This document shows, in pieces, positions 26,816 through 36,324 of a stretch of 64,000 nucleotides of DNA. The notes under the pieces were generated by a model. That model had not been told where the DNA came from and did no database searches. It saw nothing but the letters and a program-made list of their open reading frames with translations. The stretch is from positions 1,116,001 through 1,180,000 of the forward strand of contig CBDAQP010000001.1 in assembly GCA_965199245.1 (NCBI GenBank), in the 5' to 3' direction. The DNA is from Carbonatibacter sp965199245. Lineage in GTDB: Bacteria > Pseudomonadota > Alphaproteobacteria > Kiloniellales > Kiloniellaceae. A program made the position numbers and the translations under genes. Numbering within the stretch: the stretch's first letter is position 1; the number at the start of each line of letters is the position of its first letter.

Positions 26816-28029
26816 ACTATGCTCTCCGCTGGTTTAGGGAAGTTCAGTAGCACACTGCGGTAATAGTCATATTGTTTCTGCCGCAACTCAATTTCACGCG
26901 GCAAGCCTTCGCTGATCGAGTGCGTCAGGCTGTCGAATTTATCGAGGATTGCGACGATACGGGCTTGCTCCGCGAGGGATTTTTCCGGGTTTTCGGGGTG
27001 TGGGATGGGGATAAGTGTTTCTTTCGCTCTTGACCAATGCCGTTTATAATTCAATTCTTTTTGGTAAAAATTCTGAAATGCGTGGTAAATGTATCGAGCA
27101 TTATCTAATTTTGATCTTAGAATTTTCAAGCCATCTGCACCTTGGATGAAAGAAAAATTTACATATTTTATATGTTCTGAGTGATCTCCGAAGATAACGT
27201 ACTCAGAAGCAGGCAATGCTTCTATATTCTCGTTTGTGTAGCCTGCTATAAAATAGGCCCCCTGATCGATGATTGGTGTTGTTCCAGTTTTACGATAGGA
27301 TTCTCTTTTTAGTTTAGCAGTAGCTGTGACAGTGTTGACAACATCCCCCAACGGCACCCACGCCACATCATCATCTTGAAAAGTAAGAAGCCTGTCGCGA
27401 TAATAGTTGTATTGTTTTTTGCGTGCGGTAAGCTCGGCGGTAAGCTCGGCGGTAAGCTCGGCGGTAAGCTCGGTGAATTTGTCCAGAATGCGGACGATTT
27501 CCGTCTGAATTGCCAGCGATTTTTCCTGGTTTTCGGGGGATGGGATGGGGATTAAATGAGCCTCCACTGTGCTTTTACGAATTGACGGAACAGCACCTGA
27601 GTCATTAGCTAGAGTGCTCAAATTTACTGTTTGCATCCAATAAAAAAGGAATCGAGATACAATCTTGTTATTCGGTATTAAACCCATAACATTATTATCA
27701 TAAGCGGATGGTGATAAGAGGATGCGCTTCTTGTTTGTTGCAACTGCGGCACCAATTTTTGGGAAGATTATAGTTCCTGCAGGTGCTGGAGAAATCCCAA
27801 TTTTATTTACGACATCATCATCAATATAATTGTTAGCAGTTTCCATTGTTGTTTCATTGCCAACAATATTCATGTCACTGACTTTATAGAAAGGGTAAGC
27901 TCCATCAGTCTGCCCTTGATAAGCATTAGGAAATCCCCAGCCGCTTCGCACATCAGCTAGTTCTTTTAACGGCAACCACGCCACATCAGCCCCATCCAGC
28001 AATCTTTCCAGAAAATCGGGAGTGCTCAT
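26812..28029 (-). CDS. hsdS: Type I restriction enzyme specificity subunit (HsdS, type IC)
   Basis: A 405-residue DNA-recognition subunit with two target-recognition domains, each followed by a conserved helix (RKKQYNYYRDRLLTF in the middle and LRQKQYDYYRSVLLNF at the end). The central spacer has ELTA repeated four times (TAEL-type repeat), encoded by four identical 12-bp units at 27425-27472. In the EcoR124 family the number of TAEL repeats sets the gap between the two half sites of the target. It overlaps hsdM by 4 bp and prrC by 4 bp. The target sequence cannot be predicted here. Confidence 0.93.
   Translation of the reverse strand: MSTPDFLERLLDGADVAWLPLKELADVRSGWGFPNAYQGQTDGAYPFYKVSDMNIVGNETTMETANNYIDDDVVNKIGISPAPAGTIIFPKIGAAVATNKKRILLSPSAYDNNVMGLIPNNKIVSRFLFYWMQTVNLSTLANDSGAVPSIRKSTVEAHLIPIPSPENQEKSLAIQTEIVRILDKFTELTAELTAELTAELTARKKQYNYYRDRLLTFQDDDVAWVPLGDVVNTVTATAKLKRESYRKTGTTPIIDQGAYFIAGYTNENIEALPASEYVIFGDHSEHIKYVNFSFIQGADGLKILRSKLDNARYIYHAFQNFYQKELNYKRHWSRAKETLIPIPHPENPEKSLAEQARIVAILDKFDSLTHSISEGLPREIELRQKQYDYYRSVLLNFPKPAESIV
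27425..27472 (-). repeat. Four perfect 12-bp units encoding the HsdS TAEL spacer
   Basis: The unit GCGGTAAGCTCG is repeated four times without a mismatch. Read on the coding strand it gives ELTA four times between the two recognition domains. Slippage by one unit would keep the reading frame while changing spacer length by four residues. Confidence 0.95.
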
Positions 28030-29567
28030 TCCTCAATCTCCGCGATGATGGCATCAATGTCTGTGCGCAACCGGTCTATTTTGCTCACTGTTGTTTTGAT
28101 CCCGGCATTCAGGGCTTGAATATCGATGACTTCGCGGGTGTCTCTGGCTTCGACGTAATTGCTGACGGACAGGTTGTAGTTTTTCTCCACCACCTCATCG
28201 TAATCCACCGATCTGGCAAAATGTTTTTCATTTTCCTTGCTGTCAAAGACTTTCATAATCTGGTCAACATGATCATCGCTCAAGACGTTGTTGTTGGTCT
28301 GTTTTTCAAATAGACCGCTGGCATCAATAAACTGGGTCCTGGTATCCCGTTTATTTTTAGCCAGAACCAAGATCGTCACTGCAATCGTGGTGCCAAAAAA
28401 CAGATTGGGGGCGAGGGAAATGACGGTTTCCACGTAATTGTTGTCAACAAGATATTTGCGAATTTTCTGCTCTGATCCCCCCCGATAAAAGATGCCGGGG
28501 AAGCAAACGATAGCAGCACGACCCTTGCTGGACAGGTAATGAAGGGCATGGAGCACAAAGGCAAAATCAGCCTTGGAATTTGGTGCAAGAACGCCAGCGG
28601 GCGCAAAGCGTTCATCATTGATCAATGTCGGATCAGCGCTACCAATCCACTTGATCGAATAGGGTGGGTTTGAAACGATGGCATCAAAGGGCTTCTCATC
28701 CCCAAAATGCGGAGCAGTCAGTGTGTCTCCCAGCTGAATATCAAACTTGTCGTAATTGATATTGTGCAAAAACATGTTCATGCGGGCGAGGTTGTAGGTC
28801 GTGTGGTTAATCTCTTGCCCGAAATATCCCTCTTCTACCGCATGAGCATTGATGTGTTTTCTGGCTTGCAACATCAGAGACCCCGAGCCACAAGCCGGAT
28901 CGTAGATCTTGTTGACGCTCTCCTGACCGTGCATGGCCAACTGCGCGATCAGCTTCGACACATGCTGCGGGGTAAAAAATTCGCCGCCTGACTTACCCGC
29001 ATTGGCCGCATATTTCGAGATCAGAAATTCATAGGCATCACCAAACAGGTCAATCTGGTTGCCCTGAAATTCACCAAAATCAATTTCTGCAACTTGTTTG
29101 AGGACTTCCGCCAATCGCCCATTCTTGGCCGCTACCGTATTTCCCAATCGATTGCTGGTGGTATCAAAGTCTGCAAACAAGCCCCTGATGTCGTCTTCTG
29201 AGGGGTATCCAATAGCTGATCCTTCAATCGCAGAAAAAATGTTGGCCAGATCGGTGTTCAGGTCTTCGTTGGTGTCGGCACCTTCGGCAACAGCAACAAA
29301 CAGCTGGCTTGGGTAAATGAAATACCCCTTGGTCTTGATGGCGTCTTCGACGATTTCCGGCGTGATGACGCTATCGGGCAAGGCAGCATAATCAACGCTT
29401 TCATCTCCCGCCTCGATGTAGGCGGTAAAATTCTCGCTGACAAAACGATAAAACAAGGTGCCCAAGACGTATTGCTTAAAGTCCCAGCCATCAACTGCAC
29501 CTCGCACCTCGTTGGCAATCCGCCAGATTAGGGTGTGCAAGTCGGCACGTTGTTCAGAGCCGGTCAT
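28026..29567 (-). CDS. hsdM: Type I restriction enzyme M subunit (HsdM)
   Basis: A 513-residue N6-adenine methyltransferase. Residues 1-150 are the HsdM N-terminal helical domain. The SAM-binding motif is YDPACGSGSLMLQARK and the catalytic motif is VSNPPYSIKW. Start at ATG 29567 is chosen (MTGSEQRADLHTLIWRIANEVRG, the usual family start); the frame is open 26 codons upstream. With HsdS it marks the host DNA. It is the first gene of the minus-strand operon; the upstream 140 bp lead into an IS481-type gene, so the promoter should lie in 29568-29710. Confidence 0.94.
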   Translation of the reverse strand: MTGSEQRADLHTLIWRIANEVRGAVDGWDFKQYVLGTLFYRFVSENFTAYIEAGDESVDYAALPDSVITPEIVEDAIKTKGYFIYPSQLFVAVAEGADTNEDLNTDLANIFSAIEGSAIGYPSEDDIRGLFADFDTTSNRLGNTVAAKNGRLAEVLKQVAEIDFGEFQGNQIDLFGDAYEFLISKYAANAGKSGGEFFTPQHVSKLIAQLAMHGQESVNKIYDPACGSGSLMLQARKHINAHAVEEGYFGQEINHTTYNLARMNMFLHNINYDKFDIQLGDTLTAPHFGDEKPFDAIVSNPPYSIKWIGSADPTLINDERFAPAGVLAPNSKADFAFVLHALHYLSSKGRAAIVCFPGIFYRGGSEQKIRKYLVDNNYVETVISLAPNLFFGTTIAVTILVLAKNKRDTRTQFIDASGLFEKQTNNNVLSDDHVDQIMKVFDSKENEKHFARSVDYDEVVEKNYNLSVSNYVEARDTREVIDIQALNAGIKTTVSKIDRLRTDIDAIIAEIEE

Positions 29568-29710
29568 TTGTTTTGTCCTTTGTTGTGTTTGTTTCGTCTG
29601 CGAAAAGCCTGTGTCACAAATAGCATCCCTGCTGACAAAAGACAAAAGCCTAATTGTTTAGTCCCAGGTTTTGGTGGTGTGATATTTTCCTTAAAATGGA
29701 AGGATGCACT

Positions 29711-31758
29711 ATGGGACAGACACTTCATGGCAGTGCCGCGACGACAGCGGCGGTCCGTCGAGCAATACAAGATAGTTCGCGCTGAACAAAGCCTAAGCTA
29801 TTGCTATTTCGAAGCGTTGGAGGCGTTGTGAAGTATTCGATTTTGCCGTTTTCGTCGTCCCGATCACCGCATTGATGACCCGGACAAGCCAAAACGCGAT
29901 GGCGTTCAGACGCATGTTATGGCCGCCAGCAAGGCATTCATGGCGTCTCCAGTCTGGCCTTTGAGGAAGTTCCGATCAAGGCGGCCATCGGTTTTCATGT
30001 GTCCGATGGTAGCCTCGATGGCCGACCTTCGTTTGAGTTCGCGCTTCATCTGCGGGCTCAATCCGCGCGTGCGCCCTGACAGCATGACCGAGGCCTTGCC
30101 CTCGTCATTGTGGCCGCGATAGCCCCTGTCGACGTAGACCCGTTCCGGTCCAGTCATCCGGGCGGCCTGGGCCACTGTATCAGCCAGAGTATGGCCCCCG
30201 GAAACTTTTCGCCCAGACCTTCGCGGTTGGTGGTGGCAATCCCAACCTTGGCACCAAACTCGTAAGGATTACGCGCCTTACCCTTGGCGATGCAGGCAAC
30301 TTCCGGAGCGTGCAGGGCATAGAGCTTGTTCTTGTCCCCGGGCTGTTGCACCAGAAGACGCCAGGCCCAACAGTTTCGCGAACCGGGCCTCGAGGCCGGC
30401 GTTCCCGGAAATCTTACGGACAATATCGCGGAAAACCCAGCCCAGATAGGTCTTCAGTTTCCTGATCTCGCGGCGCATGCGCCGGAACTGTCTGGCATGG
30501 GCGTAACGCCCAGCCATAAGTGCAGCGCGTCTGGCCACACGGGTGTGGCTGCGGCGCAGGACAATGCCGTGCCGTTTGGCCTGACGAACCAGGGCCTGCA
30601 ACGCTTTCAGATACAGACGGCTGTCGGTGGGGTAAGCTATGGCCTTGGGCCACCGTAATCCGCTCGAAACTGCTGTCCTTGACTGCTCCCGCGTCAACCG
30701 CAACACCGACTGTCGCCGACAAAACCGCATGCCTTCGGGACCAACACGCCTGCGCCAGCGCGTCATCGTGCTGGAGTCAATCGGCAGGCGGTGCTGAAAA
30801 AAATCAAAACCGCAGAAATACGGCCAGTAGGGGTTCTCAACCCACCGCTCCACAACCTCATCAGGTCGTACATGTGTTTCAGATCGTGAAGCCCGCAGAC
30901 GCGTTGGTTTCGCAGGACGGCGGCCTGTCGTGCTTGCCAAAGGCCTCATCAAATGTGAACCAGGCCATCAAGTTGCTCAGGCGTATCAGATTATGCTCCT
31001 TGTCGATGATCGAATCAAGGCGTTCGCGAAAGAGGTCGGCGTTGCTGCTTCTTGGGTTTCATGAAAATCTACCAGAAAACGAGGGGTGAAAGCGATCCTG
31101 CTGGCATTTTACAATATTTGATTCCCTCTGGGAATCCATATTATCTGGGGACTTCAGAGTTTTTCAGCGCGAACAAGATAGTCAGGAAAGCCTGAGAGTT
31201 CTTTCAGATCGCTACGGGATCAATCTCGGGACGGTTGCCAAATGACGCGACCGCAAGAGGACGGATGATGCCGGGACTGGCCCAACCACGTTCAACTGTT
31301 CTGACGCCAGAGGAGGAGGCGATGATCATAACCTTCCGATGTCATACGCTTTTGCCGCTGGACGACTGCCTCTATGCCTTGCCGCCCACGATCGCGCATG
31401 TGACGCGCTCTTCGTTGCACCGTTGTTTGCAGCACCATGGGATCAGCCGCCTGCCGGATGTGGGCGGAGACAAGCCAGCCGGGAAGAAGTTCAAACGCTA
31501 TCCTGTCGGATATTTTCACATCGATCCGGCGGAGGTGCACACAGCAGAAGGAAAGCTCTCTCTCTATGTTGCCATTGACCGAACGTCCGGGTTTGCCTTT
31601 GCCCGGCTCGTCGAAAGGGCAAACCGCAAGACGGCTACCGGGTTTCCCGAAGACCTGATCAAGGCGGTTCCCTACAAAATACACACCATCCTCACAGACA
31701 ATGGCATCCGGTTTGTCTTGCCGCCGCGCTATCGCGATGGCGCGAGTATAACATATGG
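29711..31758 (+). pseudogene. IS481-type transposase, interrupted by an IS5-family element and truncated at 3' end
   Basis: The first part (29711-29774) encodes MGQTLHGSAATTAAVRRAIQD. The second (31175-31758) resumes with SQESLRVLSDRYGINLGTVAK, meets a TGA, and in another frame continues through STVLTPEEEAMI, RSSLHRCLQHHGISRLP, YFHIDPAEVHTAEGKL and KIHTILTDNGIRF. These are the helix-turn-helix and the DDE integrase core, with Asp in FHID and in LTDNG. Removing the 1400-bp insertion and one copy of its 6-bp target duplication restores the frame across the junction. The 3' end is cut by the small IS630 derivative at 31759. Non-functional. Confidence 0.85.
29775..31174 (-). mobile_element. IS5-family insertion sequence, copy 1, inserted in an IS481 gene
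   Basis: 1400 bp bounded by GTTCGCGCTGAA at the left and TTCAGCGCGAAC at the right, with the 6-bp sequence AAGATA on both outer sides. The minus-strand transposase is broken into frames spanning 30952 to 29906. Pieces include VENPYWPYFCGFDFFQHRLP, AVDAGAVKDSSFERITV, a central KLYALHAPEVACIAKGK part, and VYVDRGYRGHND with RRSAIEATIGHMK near the end. It is nearly identical to the copy at 34211. The reading frame is broken in at least three places, so it is not autonomous. Confidence 0.88.
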
Positions 31759-31915
31759 TATAGCCTATCCCATGTAAAATGATTAAATTATAGACAATCC
31801 ACTATAATGTGCTTATAGTTTATGGATGGCGTATTCATCAGATTTCCGCCGTAAGGTTTTATCTGTCCGATGAACAACTCTTCCAAATTAATCATTTTAT
31901 ATGGTATAGGCTATA
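31759..31915. mobile_element. 157-bp MITE derived from an IS630-family element
   Basis: Two inverted ends of about 28 bp (TATAGCCTATCCCATG at the left, with the right end giving TATAGCCTATACCATA on the other strand) differ at about two positions. The interior keeps only a short transposase start (AYSSDFRRKVLSV). A second, larger element with the same left end begins at 33711. It ends the IS481 gene and lies 18 bp from the dusA stop. Confidence 0.75.
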
Positions 31916-31933
31916 GGTGGGACTTGATCGTGC

Positions 31934-32932
31934 TTACTGGGCCTGTGTGAATGCGCGGTAGGCATCTGTGATAACCTCCGCGCTCGCGCTTGGCTTGAAG
32001 GATTCTTTGCTCAAATATCGTCGCCACGCCCGCGCACCTCGTACGCCATTGAACAGGCCGAGAATATGGCGCGTAAGAGCGTGTATTGGTGCGCCCTCTG
32101 CGACCTGTTGACTGGCATAGCTGTAAAGCGGCGTGATGATTTCTGCGCGCTCTCTTGCGGGGCTGTCGTCTGCAAAAATCTGGCGGTCAACCTCTGCCAA
32201 AATCCAGGGATTTTGATAGGCTTCGCGCCCCATCATGACACCATCCACATGCTTGAGCTGTTCTGCACAGTCTGCCAGCGTTGTCAGGCCTCCATTGAGG
32301 ATGATCGTTAAATCGGGAAAATCCTGTTTGATGTGGTGAACAACGTCGTAGTGCAAGGGCGGGACTTCGCGGTTCTGACGGGGATTAAGGCCCGTGAGCC
32401 AGGCTTTGCGAGCGTGTAGAATCACCGTTTGTGTCCCGGCGGCGCGGGCTTTTTCGACCAATGTGGCAATAAAGTCGTAATCTTCGCGGTGATCGAGACC
32501 GATTCTGGTTTTCAGTGTTGCGGGCAGGCCGCTTTCAGACAGAGCCGCAAGGCAGTCGGCAACCAGATCGGGTTCTGCCATCAAACAGGCCCCGAAACGA
32601 CCGCGCTTGACGCGGTCACTGGGGCAACCGCAGTTGAGGTTGACTTCATCATAGCCAAAGGCAACGGCCATTTTGGCACATTTTGCCAAGTCTGTTGGGT
32701 CTGAACCGCCAAGTTGTAGGGCGAGTGGATGCTCGCTGTGATTGTGGGCCAAAAAGCGTTTGGGGTCTTTGCTGTGCAACAAGGCACCTGTTGTGACCAT
32801 TTCCGTATAGAGAAAAGCCCGCCGAGAAATCAGACGCAGAAAAAAACGCCCGTGACGATCCGTCCAATCCATCATCGGTGCAACACAAAAGCGGTGGGCC
32901 TGTTGCGGTGCTTTAGTCTGGTTTTTTTCCAT
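31934..32932 (-). CDS. dusA: tRNA-dihydrouridine synthase A
   Basis: A 332-residue FMN enzyme reducing uridines in the tRNA D-loop. Conserved features: FCVAPMMDWTDRHGRFF at the N-terminus, the catalytic cysteine in LNCGCPSDRVKRGRFGACLM, KTRIGLDH, and LNGGLTTLAD with MMGREAYQNPW. The start at ATG 32932 gives the usual DusA length; the open frame upstream to 33085 is longer than any expected N-terminus. Its 5' region faces the broken binding-protein gene, with an inverted repeat between. Confidence 0.92.
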   Translation of the reverse strand: MEKNQTKAPQQAHRFCVAPMMDWTDRHGRFFLRLISRRAFLYTEMVTTGALLHSKDPKRFLAHNHSEHPLALQLGGSDPTDLAKCAKMAVAFGYDEVNLNCGCPSDRVKRGRFGACLMAEPDLVADCLAALSESGLPATLKTRIGLDHREDYDFIATLVEKARAAGTQTVILHARKAWLTGLNPRQNREVPPLHYDVVHHIKQDFPDLTIILNGGLTTLADCAEQLKHVDGVMMGREAYQNPWILAEVDRQIFADDSPARERAEIITPLYSYASQQVAEGAPIHALTRHILGLFNGVRGARAWRRYLSKESFKPSASAEVITDAYRAFTQAQ

Positions 32933-33061
32933 TGTTTTCTTTTTTTTCGGAAGTTGTCTTCTTTTTGCAATAAAGATTTGTGGCGACAAAAACATGCGGA
33001 TGTCTTGTGTTTTTGTCAAAGCTCTTGTGTCGAACGGATGCGCTTTAGGTTTAATGTATCT

Positions 33062-33102
33062 GGGGCTGACACCTGCCTTATGCAACGCGAGGTGTCAGCC
33101 CC
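33062..33102. terminator. Strong inverted repeat between a binding-protein relic and dusA
   Basis: GGGGCTGACACCT (33062-33074) pairs perfectly with AGGTGTCAGCCCC (33090-33102) across a 15-nt loop; ATGGTTTTTA follows on the plus side. It sits 28 bp after the relic's stop on the minus strand, so it most likely ended that transcript. Confidence 0.65.
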
Positions 33103-33129
33103 ATGGTTTTTATGGGTCGTGCAGAACGG

Positions 33130-33711
33130 TTATTTCATGCCGAGTTGATCACGCAGTGTTTCTGCCAGTTCCTTGATGCGGGTCTCTGTCTGTGCACCTT
33201 CTGTAATTTCAACCAAGGCAGCGGCGATCAAGTCGGTCACCGCGACACCCTCGGCCCCCGGATAGGCATACCATGGTTCGGCAAAGCGGGCGACTTGGCG
33301 ATGTGCAACCAGGGCATTGGGGTTGTTTTGGTAAAAGGTTCCGAGATATTTTTTGTCTTCGATCACCGTGGCATTTGTTGGAGCGTAGCCTGTGGTTTCC
33401 ACAATAATTTTTTGACCGTCCGATCCAGTGACAAAGCGGATGTAATCCCATGCGGCCTTTTGTTTTGCCGTATCTGTGTTCAGCAGGACAATAGCCGACC
33501 CGCCAGTCGGAAAATAGACAGAAGAGTCATCCTGTGTTGCAATTGGCAGGGGTTTGGTCACCAGTTTGAATCGATCTCCGGCTCCTTCTTCAAAGCGTTT
33601 TTGTAATGAAGAGCTTTCAAACATGATCCCCAGTGTGCCGGAGGGTAGGGCCTGACGTGCGTCGTTTTGTCCGTAGGATTTCATTCCCGCCTCGCGCATA
33701 AAACGCTGATA
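33130..33711 (-). pseudogene. Family-1 ABC solute-binding protein, C-terminal fragment
   Basis: About 193 residues homologous to the C-terminal half of sugar-type binding proteins: ALPSGTLGIMFESSS, FPTGGSAIVLLNTDTAKQKAAWDYIRFVTG, YAPTNATV and AEPWYAYPGAEG. The N-terminal half is missing: at 33711 the sequence changes into an IS630-type remnant. No partner permease or ATPase is nearby, so this is the orphan end of a deleted transporter locus. Confidence 0.8.
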
Positions 33712-34172
33712 TAGCCTATCCCACATAAAATGATTAAATTATAACCAATTCATTATAATCTGCTTATAGTTTATGGATGAGGTATTCATCAGATTTCGGC
33801 CGTAAGGTTTGATCTGTCCGGGAGAAGGAATGCCTTGCAATAGCGCAGGTTGCGGAGCGTTTTTGTGTGGGGCGTCACCCGTTGGCTCAAGACCCCCGGG
33901 CCGAAGACAACCCGGACTAAACCGGCGACAAAAATTGATATGGTCGCCCTGGCGCGTGATGTTCAGGCTTATCCTGATGCCTGTCACTATGAGCGTGCCC
34001 GTCGTTTTGGTGTGTCAGGGGATCAATCACGCCCTGCGCCGTTCGGGTGTGACCTGTAAAAAAAACGCTCACGCCTCCAAAGACGTGCGCGGGCGTGTCT
34101 TCCAAACGATGAAGATGCATGAGCACCGGGGCCGTCCCCTTGTTTATATCGATGAAAGCGGCTTTGTCCATG
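33711..34172 (+). mobile_element. IS630-family element, decayed remnant (second type)
   Basis: Begins with TATAGCCTATCCCACATA, the same end as the MITE at 31759. The interior has a plus-strand transposase in pieces: RYSSDFGRKV, IAQVAERFCVG, KIDMVALARDVQAYPD and HYERARRFGVS, then INHALRRSGVTCKKN, and RPLVYIDESGFVHD (catalytic Asp/Glu region of the DDE domain) near 34135-34170. Frame changes and stops break it, and the 3' part is lost at 34172. Confidence 0.75.
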
Positions 34173-34197
34173 ATACCAATTTTCTGAAAATTGGTAT
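34173..34197. repeat. 25-bp palindrome made of two abutting IS630 ends
   Basis: ATACCAATTTTC and GAAAATTGGTAT flank a single T. Each arm equals the terminal repeat of the IS630 copies (compare GAAAATTGGTA at the right end of 41929-43013). Nothing of the interior is left. Confidence 0.7.
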
Positions 34198-34210
34198 TAG
34201 GCCGTCTTTC

Positions 34211-35592
34211 GTTCGCGCTGAACAAATCCTAAGTCATTGCTATTTCGCAGCGTTGGAAGTGTGGTGAAGTATTCGATTTTGCCGTTTTCGTCGTCCTGAT
34301 CAGCGCATTGATGACCCGGACAAGCCAAAACGCGATGGCGTTCAGACGCATGTTATGGCCGCCAGCAAGGCGTTCATGGTGTCTCCAGTCTGGCCTTTCA
34401 GGAAGTTCCGATCAAGGCGGCCATCGGTTTTCATGTGTCCGATGGTGGCCTCGATGGCCGACCTTCGTTTGAGTTCGCGCCTCATCTGCGGACTCAATCC
34501 GCGCGTGCGCCCTGACATCATGACCGAGGCCTCGCCCTCGTCATTGTGGCCGCGATAGCCCCTGTCGACGTAGACCCGTTCCGGTCCAGTCATCCGGGCG
34601 GCCTGGGCCACTGTATCGGCCAGAGTATGGCCCCCGGAAACTTTTCGCCCAGACCCTCACGGTTGGTGGTGGCAATCCCAACCTTGGCACCAAACTCGTC
34701 AGGATTACGCGCCTTACCCTTGGCGATGCAGGCAACTTCCGGAGCGTGCAGGGCATAGAGCTTGTTCTTGTCCCCGGGCTGTTGCACCAGAAGACGCCAG
34801 GCCCAACAGTTTCGCAAAACGGGCCTCGAGGTTCCCGGCAATCTTACGGACAATATCGCGGAAAACCCGGCCCAGATAGGTCTTCAGTGTCCTGAGCTCG
34901 CGGCGCATGCGCCGGAACTGTCTGGCATGGGCATAACGCCCGGCCATAAGGCCGGCGCGTCTGGCCACACGGGTGTGGCTGCGGCGCAGGACAATGCCGT
35001 GCCGTTTGGCCTGACGAACCAGGGCCTGCAACGCTTTCAGATACAGACGGCTGTCGGTGGGGTAAGCTATGGCCTTGGGCCACCGTAATCCGCTCGAAAC
35101 TGCTGTCCTTGACTGCTCCCGCGTCAACCGCAACACCGACCGTCGCCGACAAAACCGCATGCCTTCGGGACGCCTGCGCCAGCGCGTCATCGTGCTGGAG
35201 TCAATCGGCAGGCGGTGCTGAAAAAAATCAAAACCGCAGAAATACGGCCAGTAGGGGTTCTCAACCCACCGCTCCACAACCTCATCAGGTCGTACATGTG
35301 TTTCAGATCGTGCAGCCCGCAGACGCGTTGGTTTCGCAGGACGGCGGCCTGTCGTGCTTGCCAAAGGCCTCATCAAATGTGGACCAGGCCATCAAGTTGC
35401 TCAGGCGTATCAGATTATGCTCCTTGTCAATGATCGAATCAAGGCGTTCGCGAAAGAGGTCGGCGTTGCTGCTTCTTGGGTTTCATGAAAATCTACCAGA
35501 AAACGAGGGGTGAACCTGCTGGCATTTTACAACATTCGATTCCCTCTGGGAATCCATATTATCTGCGGACTTCAGAGTTTTTCAGCGCGAAC
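34211..35592 (-). mobile_element. IS5-family insertion sequence, copy 2
   Basis: 1382 bp, nearly identical to 29775-31174 with small indels, and the same ends GTTCGCGCTGAA / TTCAGCGCGAAC. TCTTTC flanks it on both sides as a 6-bp target duplication. The transposase (minus, pieces from 35376 to 34342) is again frameshifted, though not at exactly the same places. Its insertion replaced the last codons of the DUF2786-like gene that begins at 36157. Confidence 0.88.
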
Positions 35593-36157
35593 TCTTTCGC
35601 ATCTGGAGTTTCAGGCTGGTAATCCTGTAGATGTCAAGCCCGGTGATGCGGGCGATTTCGTTCAGGGAAAACTCTGTTTCGCGGAGTAAGACACAGGCGT
35701 GTTTTTCTGCGGACATACGGCGCGACTGTCGGCGTTGGTGGTGTCGTGTCAGGGGATATGGGCGGTGGTCGGTTTTGTCGAGACCGCGATGATAGGCGGC
35801 CTTGAGTGCAGCGTCGCGTCGGGCCTTGGCTTGTTGCAGGTGAAAATCCATCAGGTGGAGCGCAGTGGCAAAGCTCCGTTCAGCGACGGTTACAGGTTTG
35901 CGGCGGCGTGGTCGCGGGTGTTTGTGGCGGAGGGCAGGGGCGGGTTCACCGACTCCAGCGGCATCTTCGAGGGTCATTCCCCTTTTTTTCGCGAGGCGTT
36001 CGGCTGCTCTGAGCGCATTGTCACGCTCTCCTTGATAGGGGCTCTGCGCGGCAACCTCTAAAAGATTGCGAAAGCGTGTGCGCTCTGATTCTGTGAAACC
36101 TGTTTTTGCTATTGTCTTGCCCTCGCGCGCTACAAATGACTCACAGACAGAGATCAT
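35582..36157 (-). CDS. DUF2786-like protein with C-terminal helix-turn-helix, 3' end altered by IS5
   Basis: A 191-residue protein. Residues about 25-65 (RFRNLLEVAAQSP, GERDNALRAAERLAKKRGMT) resemble the DUF2786 helical motif. A basic middle with RPRRRKPVTV follows, then a second helical part, and residues 165-187 (SLNEIARITGLDIYRITSLK) look like a helix-turn-helix. The IS5 copy entered within the last codons: the present C-terminus is MRKSSR, while joining the outer flanks gives MRKTA and a TAA stop. The protein is therefore probably still made. Function unknown; phage or plasmid origin is possible. Confidence 0.6.
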   Translation of the reverse strand: MISVCESFVAREGKTIAKTGFTESERTRFRNLLEVAAQSPYQGERDNALRAAERLAKKRGMTLEDAAGVGEPAPALRHKHPRPRRRKPVTVAERSFATALHLMDFHLQQAKARRDAALKAAYHRGLDKTDHRPYPLTRHHQRRQSRRMSAEKHACVLLRETEFSLNEIARITGLDIYRITSLKLQMRKSSR

Positions 36158-36324
36158 TTATGAATGGGCGAAAAGACTAACCTTTTTTTACGCCCTTTGG
36201 CAAAGCTGCTCTTTTACTTCTTGTGCAAAGTTCGGGTGCGGCGACCAGCGATGGTTGTACGTGGGTCTACGCCGCCTTTTTCGCGTAAGACAGAATTTTT
36301 TCTGCCGCCGCATCTGTTGAGTAA

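Noticed and set aside
27425..27472. Tandem 12-bp repeats considered as a CRISPR or satellite array
   Set aside because: They have no spacers, lie within hsdS in frame and encode the known TAEL-type linker.
31934..33085. dusA start at 33085
   Set aside because: The first 51 residues do not resemble the family and would overlap the inverted repeat; ATG 32932 gives the normal length.
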